64,000 bases of DNA from Rhodohalobacter halophilus (GTDB taxonomy: Bacteria; Bacteroidota; Rhodothermia; Balneolales; Balneolaceae), in the NCBI RefSeq assembly GCF_001715195.1, contig NZ_MDWE01000042.1, positions 1 through 64,000 of the forward strand. Reading direction: 5' to 3'. Shown here one piece after another: positions 27,296 to 35,528 of the stretch. Each line of letters begins with the position of its first letter. Positions within the stretch are counted from its first letter, which is position 1. The notes beneath the pieces are model-generated. The model did not search any database. It was not told the DNA's origin and worked only from the letters and a program-made list of their open reading frames with translations. A program made the translations under genes and the position numbers.

Positions 27296-28450
27296 ATGAG
27301 TATACGCTATATCGACAAGGATGAAGAGCTCAGCTCTGTCGTCCGCCATCTCGAATCTACCGACCAAATCGCAATCGATCTTGAATTTGACAGAAACCGG
27401 TATCGCTACGGATTTAATCTCTGCCTGATTCAACTATTTGACGGTGAAGACTGTCACCTGATTGATCCGTTAAGCGACGAGATTCAAACTGAAATGCTCT
27501 TTCCCGTACTCGAAAATTCAGGAATTGAAAAAGTTGCCTTTGCTTTTCAGGAAGATCATCGGCTGCTCCATTATATCGGCTGCCGGCCCAAAAATATTTT
27601 TGACCTTCGAATTGCTTCTCAACTCCTAAATCATCCACCGGCATCGTTGACCAATATCGTTGAAGATGTGTTGGACGTTCACATGGGTAAATCGTCTCAG
27701 GATAGCAATTGGTTTAAACGTCCGCTTAAGCAGAATCAAATTCAATATGCGGCCAAAGATGTTTTACACCTATTTGATTTAAAAGAGAGTCTGCTCAACT
27801 CCATGAATGGCTCGGAAATAATGAAATGGATAAGGGAAGAGAATGGTGCCTGGGACCAAATACAATACGATGGATCAGACATTAACAACTACATTAAAGA
27901 GAAAGATAAGCGAGGACTTTCAGAAACTGAGTGGCACGTTTTTAAAGCTTTGATGACCTTTCGTGAAGAGATAGCCGAGAGTTCCAACCGCCCCTCTTAC
28001 CAGATTTTCAGTAAAAAATTGATTTACAAAATAATTGAAGACCCAAGCAGTGTCCAAAACTGGACAGAACAGAAAGGTGTTTTCAGGCGAATTAAAAACC
28101 GGCACTATCAGAACAAAATTCAGAAGCTGATAAAACAGGTATTGAAAGAGGCAGAAAACCTTGGGCTCTCTCCCTCCGCACCGGCCAGAAAATCTCCCAC
28201 ATCAGAAGAGATGAACCAAATAAACCTCAGAAAGCAGAAAATTCAGCGGGCCAAAAATGAATTTTTCGGGCCTATAAAAGAGAAAATATCCGAGGATTAT
28301 GGGAATGAAGTGAGTACCTACCTGTTTAGCAACCGTACCATATCAGAAATTGTTATGGGCAATAACGGCTCTCTCGAAAAGTATAAACGGGATTTACTTA
28401 ACCGTTATGCTTCAGAGTTGAATCTGAATCCTGAACATTACCTGAGCTGA
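27296..28450 (+). CDS. rnd: Ribonuclease D
   Basis: 384 residues. The 3'-exonuclease domain (about 1-170) has the DEDDy residues: D28 and E30 in IAIDLEFD, an Asp in FAFQEDH near 84, and the last Tyr/Asp pair in QYAAKDVLHLFDL near 150. A helical HRDC-type region follows (KRGLSETEWHVFKALMTFREEIAE) and a second helical repeat ends the protein. It trims 3' ends of tRNA precursors and other structured RNAs. Divergent from the glycosyltransferase, converging on the DUF389 gene with a 4-base gap. Confidence 0.9.
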   Translation: MSIRYIDKDEELSSVVRHLESTDQIAIDLEFDRNRYRYGFNLCLIQLFDGEDCHLIDPLSDEIQTEMLFPVLENSGIEKVAFAFQEDHRLLHYIGCRPKNIFDLRIASQLLNHPPASLTNIVEDVLDVHMGKSSQDSNWFKRPLKQNQIQYAAKDVLHLFDLKESLLNSMNGSEIMKWIREENGAWDQIQYDGSDINNYIKEKDKRGLSETEWHVFKALMTFREEIAESSNRPSYQIFSKKLIYKIIEDPSSVQNWTEQKGVFRRIKNRHYQNKIQKLIKQVLKEAENLGLSPSAPARKSPTSEEMNQINLRKQKIQRAKNEFFGPIKEKISEDYGNEVSTYLFSNRTISEIVMGNNGSLEKYKRDLLNRYASELNLNPEHYLS

Positions 28451-28454
28451 TTTT

Positions 28455-29471
28455 TTACATAAACTGTGTATAGATAATCAGGGCCAGACCTGCCAAAAGA
28501 GTGAGCCAGATAATGATGGCATAGCGGCTGAGCTCTTCTCCTTCACGTCGTTCCCGAAAGCTTTTGGGTTTTATTCCCTGAAGAAGAAATGTAACAACCC
28601 CGGCAAGATTTACACAGATCACATAGGTGATAGTAAGAACTCCGGCCCCAAATGCGAGATCATACCTTCCGCTGCCTATTAGCAAACCGGTAGCAACCAT
28701 TGGAGGTAGCAGCGCCACTGCAACCATTACACCGATTACCGCAGCAGAAATTCCTCTTGTGAAAGAGAGGCAGCCGGCAATACCCGCAGCAAGTCCAAGC
28801 GCGATATCGGCAAAGCTCACAACCGTACGAGATGAGATTTCATACACATCCGGATCAAACTGAATCAAAAATCCCATCAAAATAGAGAGCGCCATTCCGA
28901 GTGAGAATCCATACATAATCGATTTCATGGATCGAATCATCAGGGCTTTATCACCCAATGTTGTAGCAAGTGAAAGCCCGACATTCGGTCCTAAAATAGG
29001 TGCTATAACCATGGCTCCGATCACCATGGCGCCACTATCTCGAATCAAGCCGTTTGCGGCAACCACGCATGAGAGGGCAATCAATACAAAATAGACCCAG
29101 GAGCTGTCTACAACGGCTTTAACTTCCTCATAAAGTTCATCCCTGGAAATTCGTTTTACACGCTTCTCCTCCTGATCTTTCTCTTTCTGCTTCTGTTCTG
29201 CTGAATCTCCCTTCTCTTCTTTTGGCTCCTGTTTTGGAATGGTGGCAGAAACCGGCAACAGAATTACACGATAGTCATCCCTGTGTCCAATTTTTTTATC
29301 AATGTCTTCCAGGATCTTTTCGGTGAGCTCCACATCGGCCAAAATATGGATCGTTGTTCTGCCTGAGACGGAGTCGTCCACCCACTGCTCAATCACATCC
29401 TCCTGGGCGATAAACTCTTCATTGGCATCGTAATTCTCCGGGGTAATAATCTGTATCAGTCTGAGAGCCAT
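28455..29471 (-). CDS. DUF389/TIGR00341 family membrane protein
   Basis: 338 residues. A soluble N-terminal part (about 1-85) has a ferredoxin-like pattern. A Glu/Lys-rich linker (EKEEKGDSAEQKQKEKDQEEKR, about 80-105) leads into six or so membrane spans containing NGLIRDSGAMVIGAMVIAPILGPNVG and RGISAAVIGVMVAVALLPPMVATGL. These two repeated MVIGA/PxxGP-like blocks define the DUF389 family. The function is not established; some members are associated with phenolic or metabolite transport. The acidic linker suggests a flexible connection of sensor and membrane parts (inference). Confidence 0.85.
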   Translation of the reverse strand: MALRLIQIITPENYDANEEFIAQEDVIEQWVDDSVSGRTTIHILADVELTEKILEDIDKKIGHRDDYRVILLPVSATIPKQEPKEEKGDSAEQKQKEKDQEEKRVKRISRDELYEEVKAVVDSSWVYFVLIALSCVVAANGLIRDSGAMVIGAMVIAPILGPNVGLSLATTLGDKALMIRSMKSIMYGFSLGMALSILMGFLIQFDPDVYEISSRTVVSFADIALGLAAGIAGCLSFTRGISAAVIGVMVAVALLPPMVATGLLIGSGRYDLAFGAGVLTITYVICVNLAGVVTFLLQGIKPKSFRERREGEELSRYAIIIWLTLLAGLALIIYTQFM

Positions 29472-29574
29472 GGCAGAATATGATCTATAATTTCAAGTAA
29501 ATCAAGCACTCCTAATATTGTACGACCGGTCTACATTTTTAAAGAATATGGAGCTTTATTCTGAAGAAATTGAA

Positions 29575-29614
29575 ACAAAAAAGAAGAGCCGGCTTTCAGT
29601 CAGAAAGCCGGCTC
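29575..29614 (-). terminator. Rho-independent terminator for the DUF2892 gene
   Basis: 12-bp perfect stem GAGCCGGCTTTC/GAAAGCCGGCTC with a 5-base loop. On the minus strand it is followed by a T-rich run. Confidence 0.8.
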
Positions 29615-29691
29615 CTAACCTATCTCGACAGATATGATCGCAGACTTTTAAGCCTGCATCATTGTGTAAGCAATTGTCAATCAAACAATAA

Positions 29692-29898
29692 TCAATTAGC
29701 TCTCTCAATATTGGGTTTGGTAGTCTCTAATTTTAATAACTGATAAATCGGGCAGAACGATGCTGTTCCCGAAAAAACGAGGATTAACCCCAAAAATCCC
29801 CAGAAATTATCAAAATAGAGTCCAGCCCCTACAATCAGGGCTCCGATTAAAACCCGTATAACCGAATCGATGTAACCTACATTTTTCTTTAAAATCAT
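29692..29898 (-). CDS. DUF2892 family small membrane protein
   Basis: 68 residues with two short membrane spans (about 13-27 and 32-48). The body MILKKNVGYIDSVIRVLIGALI, then GLILVFSGTASFCPIYQLLKLET, matches the YgaP transmembrane/DUF2892 family, in which a GT.FCP(L/I)Y motif is conserved. In YgaP this module anchors a rhodanese domain; here it stands alone. No rhodanese or sulfurtransferase gene is adjacent. Monocistronic with a strong terminator. Confidence 0.85.
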   Translation of the reverse strand: MILKKNVGYIDSVIRVLIGALIVGAGLYFDNFWGFLGLILVFSGTASFCPIYQLLKLETTKPNIERAN

Positions 29899-30134
29899 AA
29901 TGTCAACCTCTCAAAGTTTAATTAACAGATTGACGAAATTTCAAACCTTTCGATTTTTGCTTCATCATCTCTTCTTGTTTCTGTTACTATGATAAGCAAC
30001 TCAATGAAAACCCTACCACATGCAGATCCCGATCTGATGATGATATCTCCCATTATCGGACCATAGGGGAATTCCCTATACCTGCTATCTTCACTGAAGG
30101 GTTCGACCTATAAGGGATGATGCTGCCTTTTCAT
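29899..30134. other. Non-coding control region with a near-palindrome
   Basis: Between divergent genes. ATAGGGGAATTCCCTAT at 30063-30079 is a near-perfect palindrome (one extra G). No coding frame. Confidence 0.4.
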
Positions 30135-30142
30135 TATATTTG
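30135..30142 (+). promoter_or_regulatory. Possible -7 promoter box for mtnA
   Basis: TATATTTG fits TAnnTTTG, 40 bases before the ATG at 30182. The -33 element is unclear. Confidence 0.38.
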
Positions 30143-30181
30143 AATTGCACCTCCAATTAATAAAACAGTTCAACAATCATT

Positions 30182-31231
30182 ATGGATTTTAAACCGCCAT
30201 TTCAATCCATTGTCTGGAATGGAGATCATGTAACAATTATTGATCAGACATATCTGCCTGAACGGGAAGTCTATCTGAATTTATCATCGGCCGGACAGGT
30301 TTGGGATGCAATTAAAAAACTGAAAGTCAGGGGGGCACCGGCTATCGGCATTGCGGGTGCATATGGCCTCTACCTTGGATTAAAAACCGTCACAGAAACC
30401 TCATTCGAATCGTTTTACAGCGAGGCCGATCGAATAGCGGAGTACCTAAATTCTGCGCGTCCCACAGCCGTTAACTTATCGTGGGCGTTAAAACGCCTGA
30501 TGGCAACGATCTATGCGGTGAAAGATCAGCCAATTACCGATATAAAACAGACCATACTCGAAACTGCCGTTACCATTCACAACGAAGACCGCAGACTTTG
30601 CAAATCAATCGGTGAAGTGGGGCTTGAAGTGATTCCGGACAATGCCAGAATTCTCACCCATTGCAATACCGGAGGGTTGGCAACCGGAGAGTACGGAACA
30701 GCCTTTTCGGTTATTTTGCACGCTCATCATGCAAAAAAACTGAAACAGGTTTGGGTTGATGAAACTCGTCCACTGCTTCAGGGATCGCGCCTTACAGCCT
30801 GGGAACTGCAGAAAGCTGACATTCCATTTAAGTTGAATGTGGATTCTGCAGCTGCTTATCTAATGCAGCAGGGTGAGATGGATTTGGTTATTTTGGGTGC
30901 AGATAGAATCACCAAAAACGGTGACACGGCAAACAAAATTGGAACCTACTCCCTCGCCGTACTGGCTGACGCTCACAATATTCCGTTTTATGTAGCTGCG
31001 CCCTACTCTACGATAGACATGGACCTGGAAACAGGCAAAGAGATTGAAATAGAACAGCGTGATGCCGAAGAGGTAACCCATTTTGGGAGTAAACGGACGG
31101 CTCCCAAAAAAACGGATGTATTTAACCCTGCTTTTGATGTAACGCCAAACGAATTAATCACGGCAATCATCACCGAAAAAGGAGTGATCAAACCTAACTT
31201 TAAAACCAACTTTGAGAAGCTCTTTGGCTAA
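30182..31231 (+). CDS. mtnA: S-methyl-5-thioribose-1-phosphate isomerase
   Basis: 349 residues, normal length. VRGAPAIGIAGAYGLYLG (about 48-65), THCNTGGLATGEYGTA (about 159-174) and the catalytic region LGADRITKNGDTANKIGTYSLA (about 237-258, with the catalytic Cys in HCNTG and Asp in GADRI) are diagnostic for MtnA. It isomerises methylthioribose-1-phosphate to methylthioribulose-1-phosphate in the methionine salvage pathway. No other salvage gene (mtnB, mtnC, mtnD) is adjacent, so the pathway is dispersed or incomplete. Converges with the beta-propeller lipoprotein with a 1-base gap. Confidence 0.93.
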   Translation: MDFKPPFQSIVWNGDHVTIIDQTYLPEREVYLNLSSAGQVWDAIKKLKVRGAPAIGIAGAYGLYLGLKTVTETSFESFYSEADRIAEYLNSARPTAVNLSWALKRLMATIYAVKDQPITDIKQTILETAVTIHNEDRRLCKSIGEVGLEVIPDNARILTHCNTGGLATGEYGTAFSVILHAHHAKKLKQVWVDETRPLLQGSRLTAWELQKADIPFKLNVDSAAAYLMQQGEMDLVILGADRITKNGDTANKIGTYSLAVLADAHNIPFYVAAPYSTIDMDLETGKEIEIEQRDAEEVTHFGSKRTAPKKTDVFNPAFDVTPNELITAIITEKGVIKPNFKTNFEKLFG

Positions 31232-31232
31232 A

Positions 31233-32435
31233 CTACAACTGTTGAGTTGAATACCGTACCACTTTTTTGAAACCGTCATGATCCTGTTCAACAGCATAAA
31301 CACTGCCATTTTTTACAGTTTGAATCATGCTCTCTCTTGGCCAGTTAAAAATAGCTTCCACAGGGCTCGTTTCATGAACAGGGTTTAAAATCCACCACTC
31401 AAATACATTTTCATTTTCGGGGATCATTGCCACCCAGATATTACCTGAATCATCCGTCAACATGGTGTAGATTGCCGGCCAGGTTTGCGGGTAAATTGCA
31501 CTCTCACGAGTAAGTTGTAACTGACGGTTATGGCTGAACTGTTCGCTGACCAATCTTTCTGCATCCAACGTTGCACGGGCAAATGGGTATGTAATTTTTC
31601 TGATGATTTCTCCGCTCAAATCTCGCTCCACTATTTCAAACTCTGTAGTTCGGGCGGTAAAGAAAACACCGTTTACTGTCTCTGTTATTAACGACCTTTC
31701 CGGATAAGGTAGCTGAAATGCTGAAGGCCGACCGGCATGATCACCAATAAGAAAATGATCTTCTTTCAGCGAAAAAAGGTTCAGTTTCTGTATTTCCCCA
31801 TCGTGGTTACCTCTTCGATAAAATCGTGACCTACCGTAAAATATAGCCGGATCTCTGTCGTCTCGATACTCAATTAAATAGTTTCCGTCCTGCATAAGCT
31901 GAATGGGTGCAGGGAAATATACCACCGAATCATCTTCAACTTGATACAATGCTGAATGGAACTCAGTACTCCCCAAAGTTTGATTATGCTCCAAATCAAA
32001 CCTAGTAACTCTGCGAAGCTGATCATCGAAAACATGCAGTGTATCTCCATTTACACGGACATTTCTGATGCTCTCAAATTCTCCGGCCTGATTTCCATAT
32101 CGGCCTAACGTATCAAGTAGCTCACCCTTCGGTGAGAACTGATAAACCGCTCTTACACGATGCCTTTCTGCAGAAATATACACCACACCATTTGGGGCCA
32201 CATCAATTGAAGGAATGTGTTCGATGAACAGCGAGTCGTGATATTCACCCTCATATGTCAGGGTAAATGCACTCTTTTTGATGGTTTGAACATCTGCTGA
32301 TTCCAAGGAGAGAATCGGCACGTCACTCATATTATCTGTTTCACTGTTGCATGCTAAAACAAGTATAAATAGACAAAACAGAACGACACATCTGTCAAAT
32401 CTCAAACTCTTCCGAAGTTTTCTATAATTAGGCAC
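31233..32435 (-). CDS. 6-bladed beta-propeller lipoprotein
   Basis: 400 residues, start GTG. The N terminus ends in the lipobox LFILVLAC, so the protein is membrane-anchored and faces the periplasm. The body shows repeated propeller blade patterns (IPSIDVAPNGVVYISAERHRVRAVYQFSPKGELLDTLGRYGNQAGEFESIRNVRV), the consensus of the 6-bladed beta-propeller family common in Bacteroidota. The role is unknown, possibly binding or signalling. It begins 14 bases downstream of the cysteine synthase gene on the same strand, so it may be co-transcribed with it. Confidence 0.8.
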   Translation of the reverse strand: MPNYRKLRKSLRFDRCVVLFCLFILVLACNSETDNMSDVPILSLESADVQTIKKSAFTLTYEGEYHDSLFIEHIPSIDVAPNGVVYISAERHRVRAVYQFSPKGELLDTLGRYGNQAGEFESIRNVRVNGDTLHVFDDQLRRVTRFDLEHNQTLGSTEFHSALYQVEDDSVVYFPAPIQLMQDGNYLIEYRDDRDPAIFYGRSRFYRRGNHDGEIQKLNLFSLKEDHFLIGDHAGRPSAFQLPYPERSLITETVNGVFFTARTTEFEIVERDLSGEIIRKITYPFARATLDAERLVSEQFSHNRQLQLTRESAIYPQTWPAIYTMLTDDSGNIWVAMIPENENVFEWWILNPVHETSPVEAIFNWPRESMIQTVKNGSVYAVEQDHDGFKKVVRYSTQQL

Positions 32436-32449
32436 AGCCCCTCATGGTG

Positions 32450-33436
32450 TTAAGAATCCAGAAAACCGTGCTCCTTCATCCACTCATCATTGTAGATTTT
32501 TGAGGTATATCGGGTGCCGCTGTCAGGTAAAATCACCACCATCAGATCGTTCTCACCAAGGTTATTTTCTCGGGCATACTGTAATGCTCCGTGAACGGCC
32601 GCGCCGCACGAACCGCCAATAAAAAGCCCTTCCTCTTTGGCCAAGCGCCGCGTCATTTGAAATGCATCTTTATCACACACCTGAACGACTGCATCCAGAA
32701 GATTTATATCCACATTTTTGGGAATGATATCTTCACCGATTCCTTCTGTTAGATAGGGTTTTACTTCACTTTTATCAAACTCGCCGGTTTCAAAATATTT
32801 TTTATATACAGATCCCACACTATCCACACCAACCACTTTCACATCGGGATTCTGCTCTTTCAGATATTTTGCAGTACCGGTAATGGTTCCCCCGGTTCCC
32901 ATCCCTGCCACGTAGTGGGTTATTTTTCCTTCGGTCTGCTCCCATATCTCCGGACCGGTGGTTTCATAGTGAGCCTGTTTATTACTCAGATTGTCATACT
33001 GATTTGGGTAGTATGAATTTGGTATCTCTTCGCTTAACCGTTTAGCTACCGAATAGTAGCTGCGTGGATCGTCCGGCTCTACATTGGTTGGGCATACTCT
33101 AACTTCGGCACCCAACGCCCGCAGAAGATCAATTTTCTCCTGGCTCTGCTTATCGGTAGTGGTAAAAATACATTTATATCCGCGTACTGCAGCAACTAAA
33201 GCCAATCCCATTCCGGTATTCCCTGAGGTTCCCTCAATAATGGTTCCGCCGGGCTTGATCAATCCTTTCTCCTCAGCATCATCAATCATCTTCAGGGCAA
33301 TCCGATCTTTGATACTCTGACCCGGGTTCAGATATTCAACTTTTGCCGCAACCGTAAGTTTAAGGCCATCGGTTACTTTATTTAGCCGAACCAGCGGCGT
33401 GTTTCCAATCGTATCAATTATTGAGTTGTGAATCAT
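32450..33436 (-). CDS. Cystathionine beta-synthase-like/cysteine synthase PLP enzyme
   Basis: 328 residues, without the C-terminal CBS regulatory domain pair. The PLP lysine is K43 in PGQSIKDR. The substrate loop EGTSGNTGMGLALVAA and the phosphate loop GTGGTITGTAKYL are present. Two segments, KPYLTEGIGEDIIPKNVD and VILPDSGTRYTSKIYNDEWMKEHGFL, resemble eukaryotic cystathionine beta-synthase more than CysK, so condensation of serine (or O-acetylserine) with homocysteine is plausible. O-acetylserine sulfhydrylase activity remains possible. With mtnA next door and a methionine operon at 45.6 kb, this fits a set of sulfur amino acid genes. Confidence 0.85.
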   Translation of the reverse strand: MIHNSIIDTIGNTPLVRLNKVTDGLKLTVAAKVEYLNPGQSIKDRIALKMIDDAEEKGLIKPGGTIIEGTSGNTGMGLALVAAVRGYKCIFTTTDKQSQEKIDLLRALGAEVRVCPTNVEPDDPRSYYSVAKRLSEEIPNSYYPNQYDNLSNKQAHYETTGPEIWEQTEGKITHYVAGMGTGGTITGTAKYLKEQNPDVKVVGVDSVGSVYKKYFETGEFDKSEVKPYLTEGIGEDIIPKNVDINLLDAVVQVCDKDAFQMTRRLAKEEGLFIGGSCGAAVHGALQYARENNLGENDLMVVILPDSGTRYTSKIYNDEWMKEHGFLDS

Positions 33437-33620
33437 AATACATTCTCTTTGAGCGATAAACTTTTGCGCTGAATATAGGGATTTTTAAACGCGATTTTCT
33501 AATCAAACCTTTTCAAAACAGCTGTTGACGAAAGAGGTTTTATCTCTTTTTCTTTAGTAATGGAAAAATTGTAGATTTGAGCATCATAAAAGAACAAATT
33601 GATTCCTTTCTAAATTGACT

Positions 33621-33896
33621 ATGTTTCTCGAACAAGATAAACCGAAAGACTACGACTGCGGCTACAATCTGGATTTGATGATTGCCGCCATCCCAAGAAT
33701 TGACGACCATCAGGAGCGGGTACGCTACGCAAAACGTGTTGTTGGACTGATTAAGCAGAGCCATCCAAACTGGGTTGATAACAACGGTCAGAGTCGCCTG
33801 GCATGGGAGTACTACTTTGAACTGGCAGATTACAATCCGAGAGATTATGGAATTCAGAACCCGTTTGAAACCGGCCAGAAAGACGACGCAGAGTAG
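33621..33896 (+). CDS. DUF4290-like protein
   Basis: 91 residues from the ATG at 33621 (a TTG two codons earlier is possible). The pattern YDCGYNLDLMIAAIPRIDDHQERVRYAKRVVGLIKQSHPNW...LAWEYYFELADYN follows the DUF4290 layout seen in Bacteroidota: a central helix pair with I.D..R...A..V...M and a later W...F. The function is unknown. Divergent from the cysteine synthase gene with about 180 bases between. Confidence 0.6.
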   Translation: MFLEQDKPKDYDCGYNLDLMIAAIPRIDDHQERVRYAKRVVGLIKQSHPNWVDNNGQSRLAWEYYFELADYNPRDYGIQNPFETGQKDDAE

Positions 33897-34023
33897 CAGA
33901 ACCTCAATCAGAGCTACAGACTTTACGCCTGATTGATCTCAGTAAATCTTTGATTATCACAGCTCTCTCACTCTTTTGTGTTCCAACAGGATAGCACTAA
34001 CTTTTCTGTTTTGGAATGATAAA

Positions 34024-34053
34024 CTTTCAATTTATATTGAAAGTATTGAAAGA
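34024..34053. promoter_or_regulatory. Perfect palindrome plus direct repeat upstream of the men operon
   Basis: ACTTTCAAT-TTAT-ATTGAAAGT (34024-34045) is a 9-bp perfect inverted repeat; ATTGAAAG repeats directly at 34046-34053. It lies 20-50 bases upstream of menF. Candidate operator. Confidence 0.55.
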
Positions 34054-34073
34054 TGACGGACTGAAACATACAC

Positions 34074-35528
34074 ATGGATATAGATTTTTCAGATCACATT
34101 ACTCCCACCGAGTTTATTGAAGCTCTTGACTCGCCTTCATTTACCGGGTTTTTGAAAGAGATAAAAGAATCCAAAAAGCCCATACTTTCAGTTACGCTGC
34201 CCATTGCAGCAATTGATCCATTAGCCGCTTTGGAGCTGAACAGTGAATACCGTCAGCAGTACTACTGGGACCATCCTGAAAACGACATTGCCATAGCAGC
34301 CGCGGGATGTATCAGAGAGTTAAAATCGACGGGAAAAGATCGGTTTGGTGAAATTTCTGCGCAGACACGCTCCATGAAAAATCAAATTGAAGCCTACACA
34401 GCCATTAAACACTCCATGGCCGGCCCACTCTTTTTAGGGGGCTACTCATTTTCCGATCACAATATTGGAAAAGTTTGGAAAAAATTTGGCGGGGCTCGTT
34501 TCGTCCTTCCCGAGTGGCTTATTGTAAAAAATGGCCAGCTACACCTGCTTACTCTTACTATAGATCGAAGAAATTGCTCTCCGGATGAAATTTATCAGGT
34601 TATCATCAGCCGTATCACAGATTTCCTAAACCTATCAGGCCGATTACAGGATAAACCACTCAAGGAACCTAAATCATCGTCCATTCTGTGTACACTTCAA
34701 TCTCCGGAGGATAAACAGAAGTGGGTAAAAAAGGTTGATCGTGCCCGAAAGATGATCTCGGCAGAGAAGTTTGAAAAAATTGTACTGGCACGATCGGTGG
34801 ATGTCGAATCCAAGCATAAGCCGGTGTTTACTCTATTGACTCATAAGCTTCGGCAAAAATATCCGGAGTGCTTCAATTTTATGATTCAGAAAGATGAAGA
34901 GACTGCATTTATAGGCGCTACTCCGGAACGGCTTGCATCGTTCAGAAATCAGGTCTTTATGACGGAAGGCCTGGCAGGAAGTACATCCAGAGGTAAAAGT
35001 GCCATAGAAGATGAAGTTCTTGCCAAAGATCTTCTTCAAAGCCGAAAAGACCGGGAAGAGCACCAGTTTGTAGTGAAAGCGATCCAGGAAAACCTGGAGC
35101 CTCTCAGTGAGAAAATTGAAAACCCGGAAATGCCTCAAATTAAAAAGCTGAAGAATGTTCAACACCTCTTCACACCTATTTCTGCATCCATCAAAAAGGG
35201 AGTGCAGATTCATGATCTGATTCGCGAACTTCACCCAACTCCGGCGGTTGGCGGATTTCCACGGGAGGAGGCCGTTTCATACATTCACGAAATTGAACAG
35301 ATCGACAGAGGGTGGTACGCGGCACCGGTTGGCTGGTTTAACCTGAATGGATGCGGAGAATTTGCTGTTGCCATCCGAAGTGCACTGCTTCACCAAAACC
35401 GTGCAACACTCTATGCAGGATGTGGAATCGTAGCAGATTCCGACCCCGATAAAGAGTGGAATGAAACCCTTTTAAAGTTCCGGCCCATGATGGAATCCCT
35501 AACAGGTTCACACGACTACCATGAATAG
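34074..35528 (+). CDS. menF: Isochorismate synthase
   Basis: 484 residues. The C-terminal chorismate-binding domain is recognisable: KFEKIVLARSVDVES, AFIGATPERL, VFMTEGLAGSTSRG, HQFVVKAIQENL, VQHLFTPISA, LHPTPAVGGFPREEAVSYIHEIEQIDRGWYAAPVGW and the last ALRS/AGCGIV block. The N-terminal extension is typical of MenF/EntC. It converts chorismate to isochorismate, the first menaquinone step. Its stop overlaps the menD start by 8 bases. The palindrome just upstream may be its operator. Confidence 0.92.
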   Translation: MDIDFSDHITPTEFIEALDSPSFTGFLKEIKESKKPILSVTLPIAAIDPLAALELNSEYRQQYYWDHPENDIAIAAAGCIRELKSTGKDRFGEISAQTRSMKNQIEAYTAIKHSMAGPLFLGGYSFSDHNIGKVWKKFGGARFVLPEWLIVKNGQLHLLTLTIDRRNCSPDEIYQVIISRITDFLNLSGRLQDKPLKEPKSSSILCTLQSPEDKQKWVKKVDRARKMISAEKFEKIVLARSVDVESKHKPVFTLLTHKLRQKYPECFNFMIQKDEETAFIGATPERLASFRNQVFMTEGLAGSTSRGKSAIEDEVLAKDLLQSRKDREEHQFVVKAIQENLEPLSEKIENPEMPQIKKLKNVQHLFTPISASIKKGVQIHDLIRELHPTPAVGGFPREEAVSYIHEIEQIDRGWYAAPVGWFNLNGCGEFAVAIRSALLHQNRATLYAGCGIVADSDPDKEWNETLLKFRPMMESLTGSHDYHE

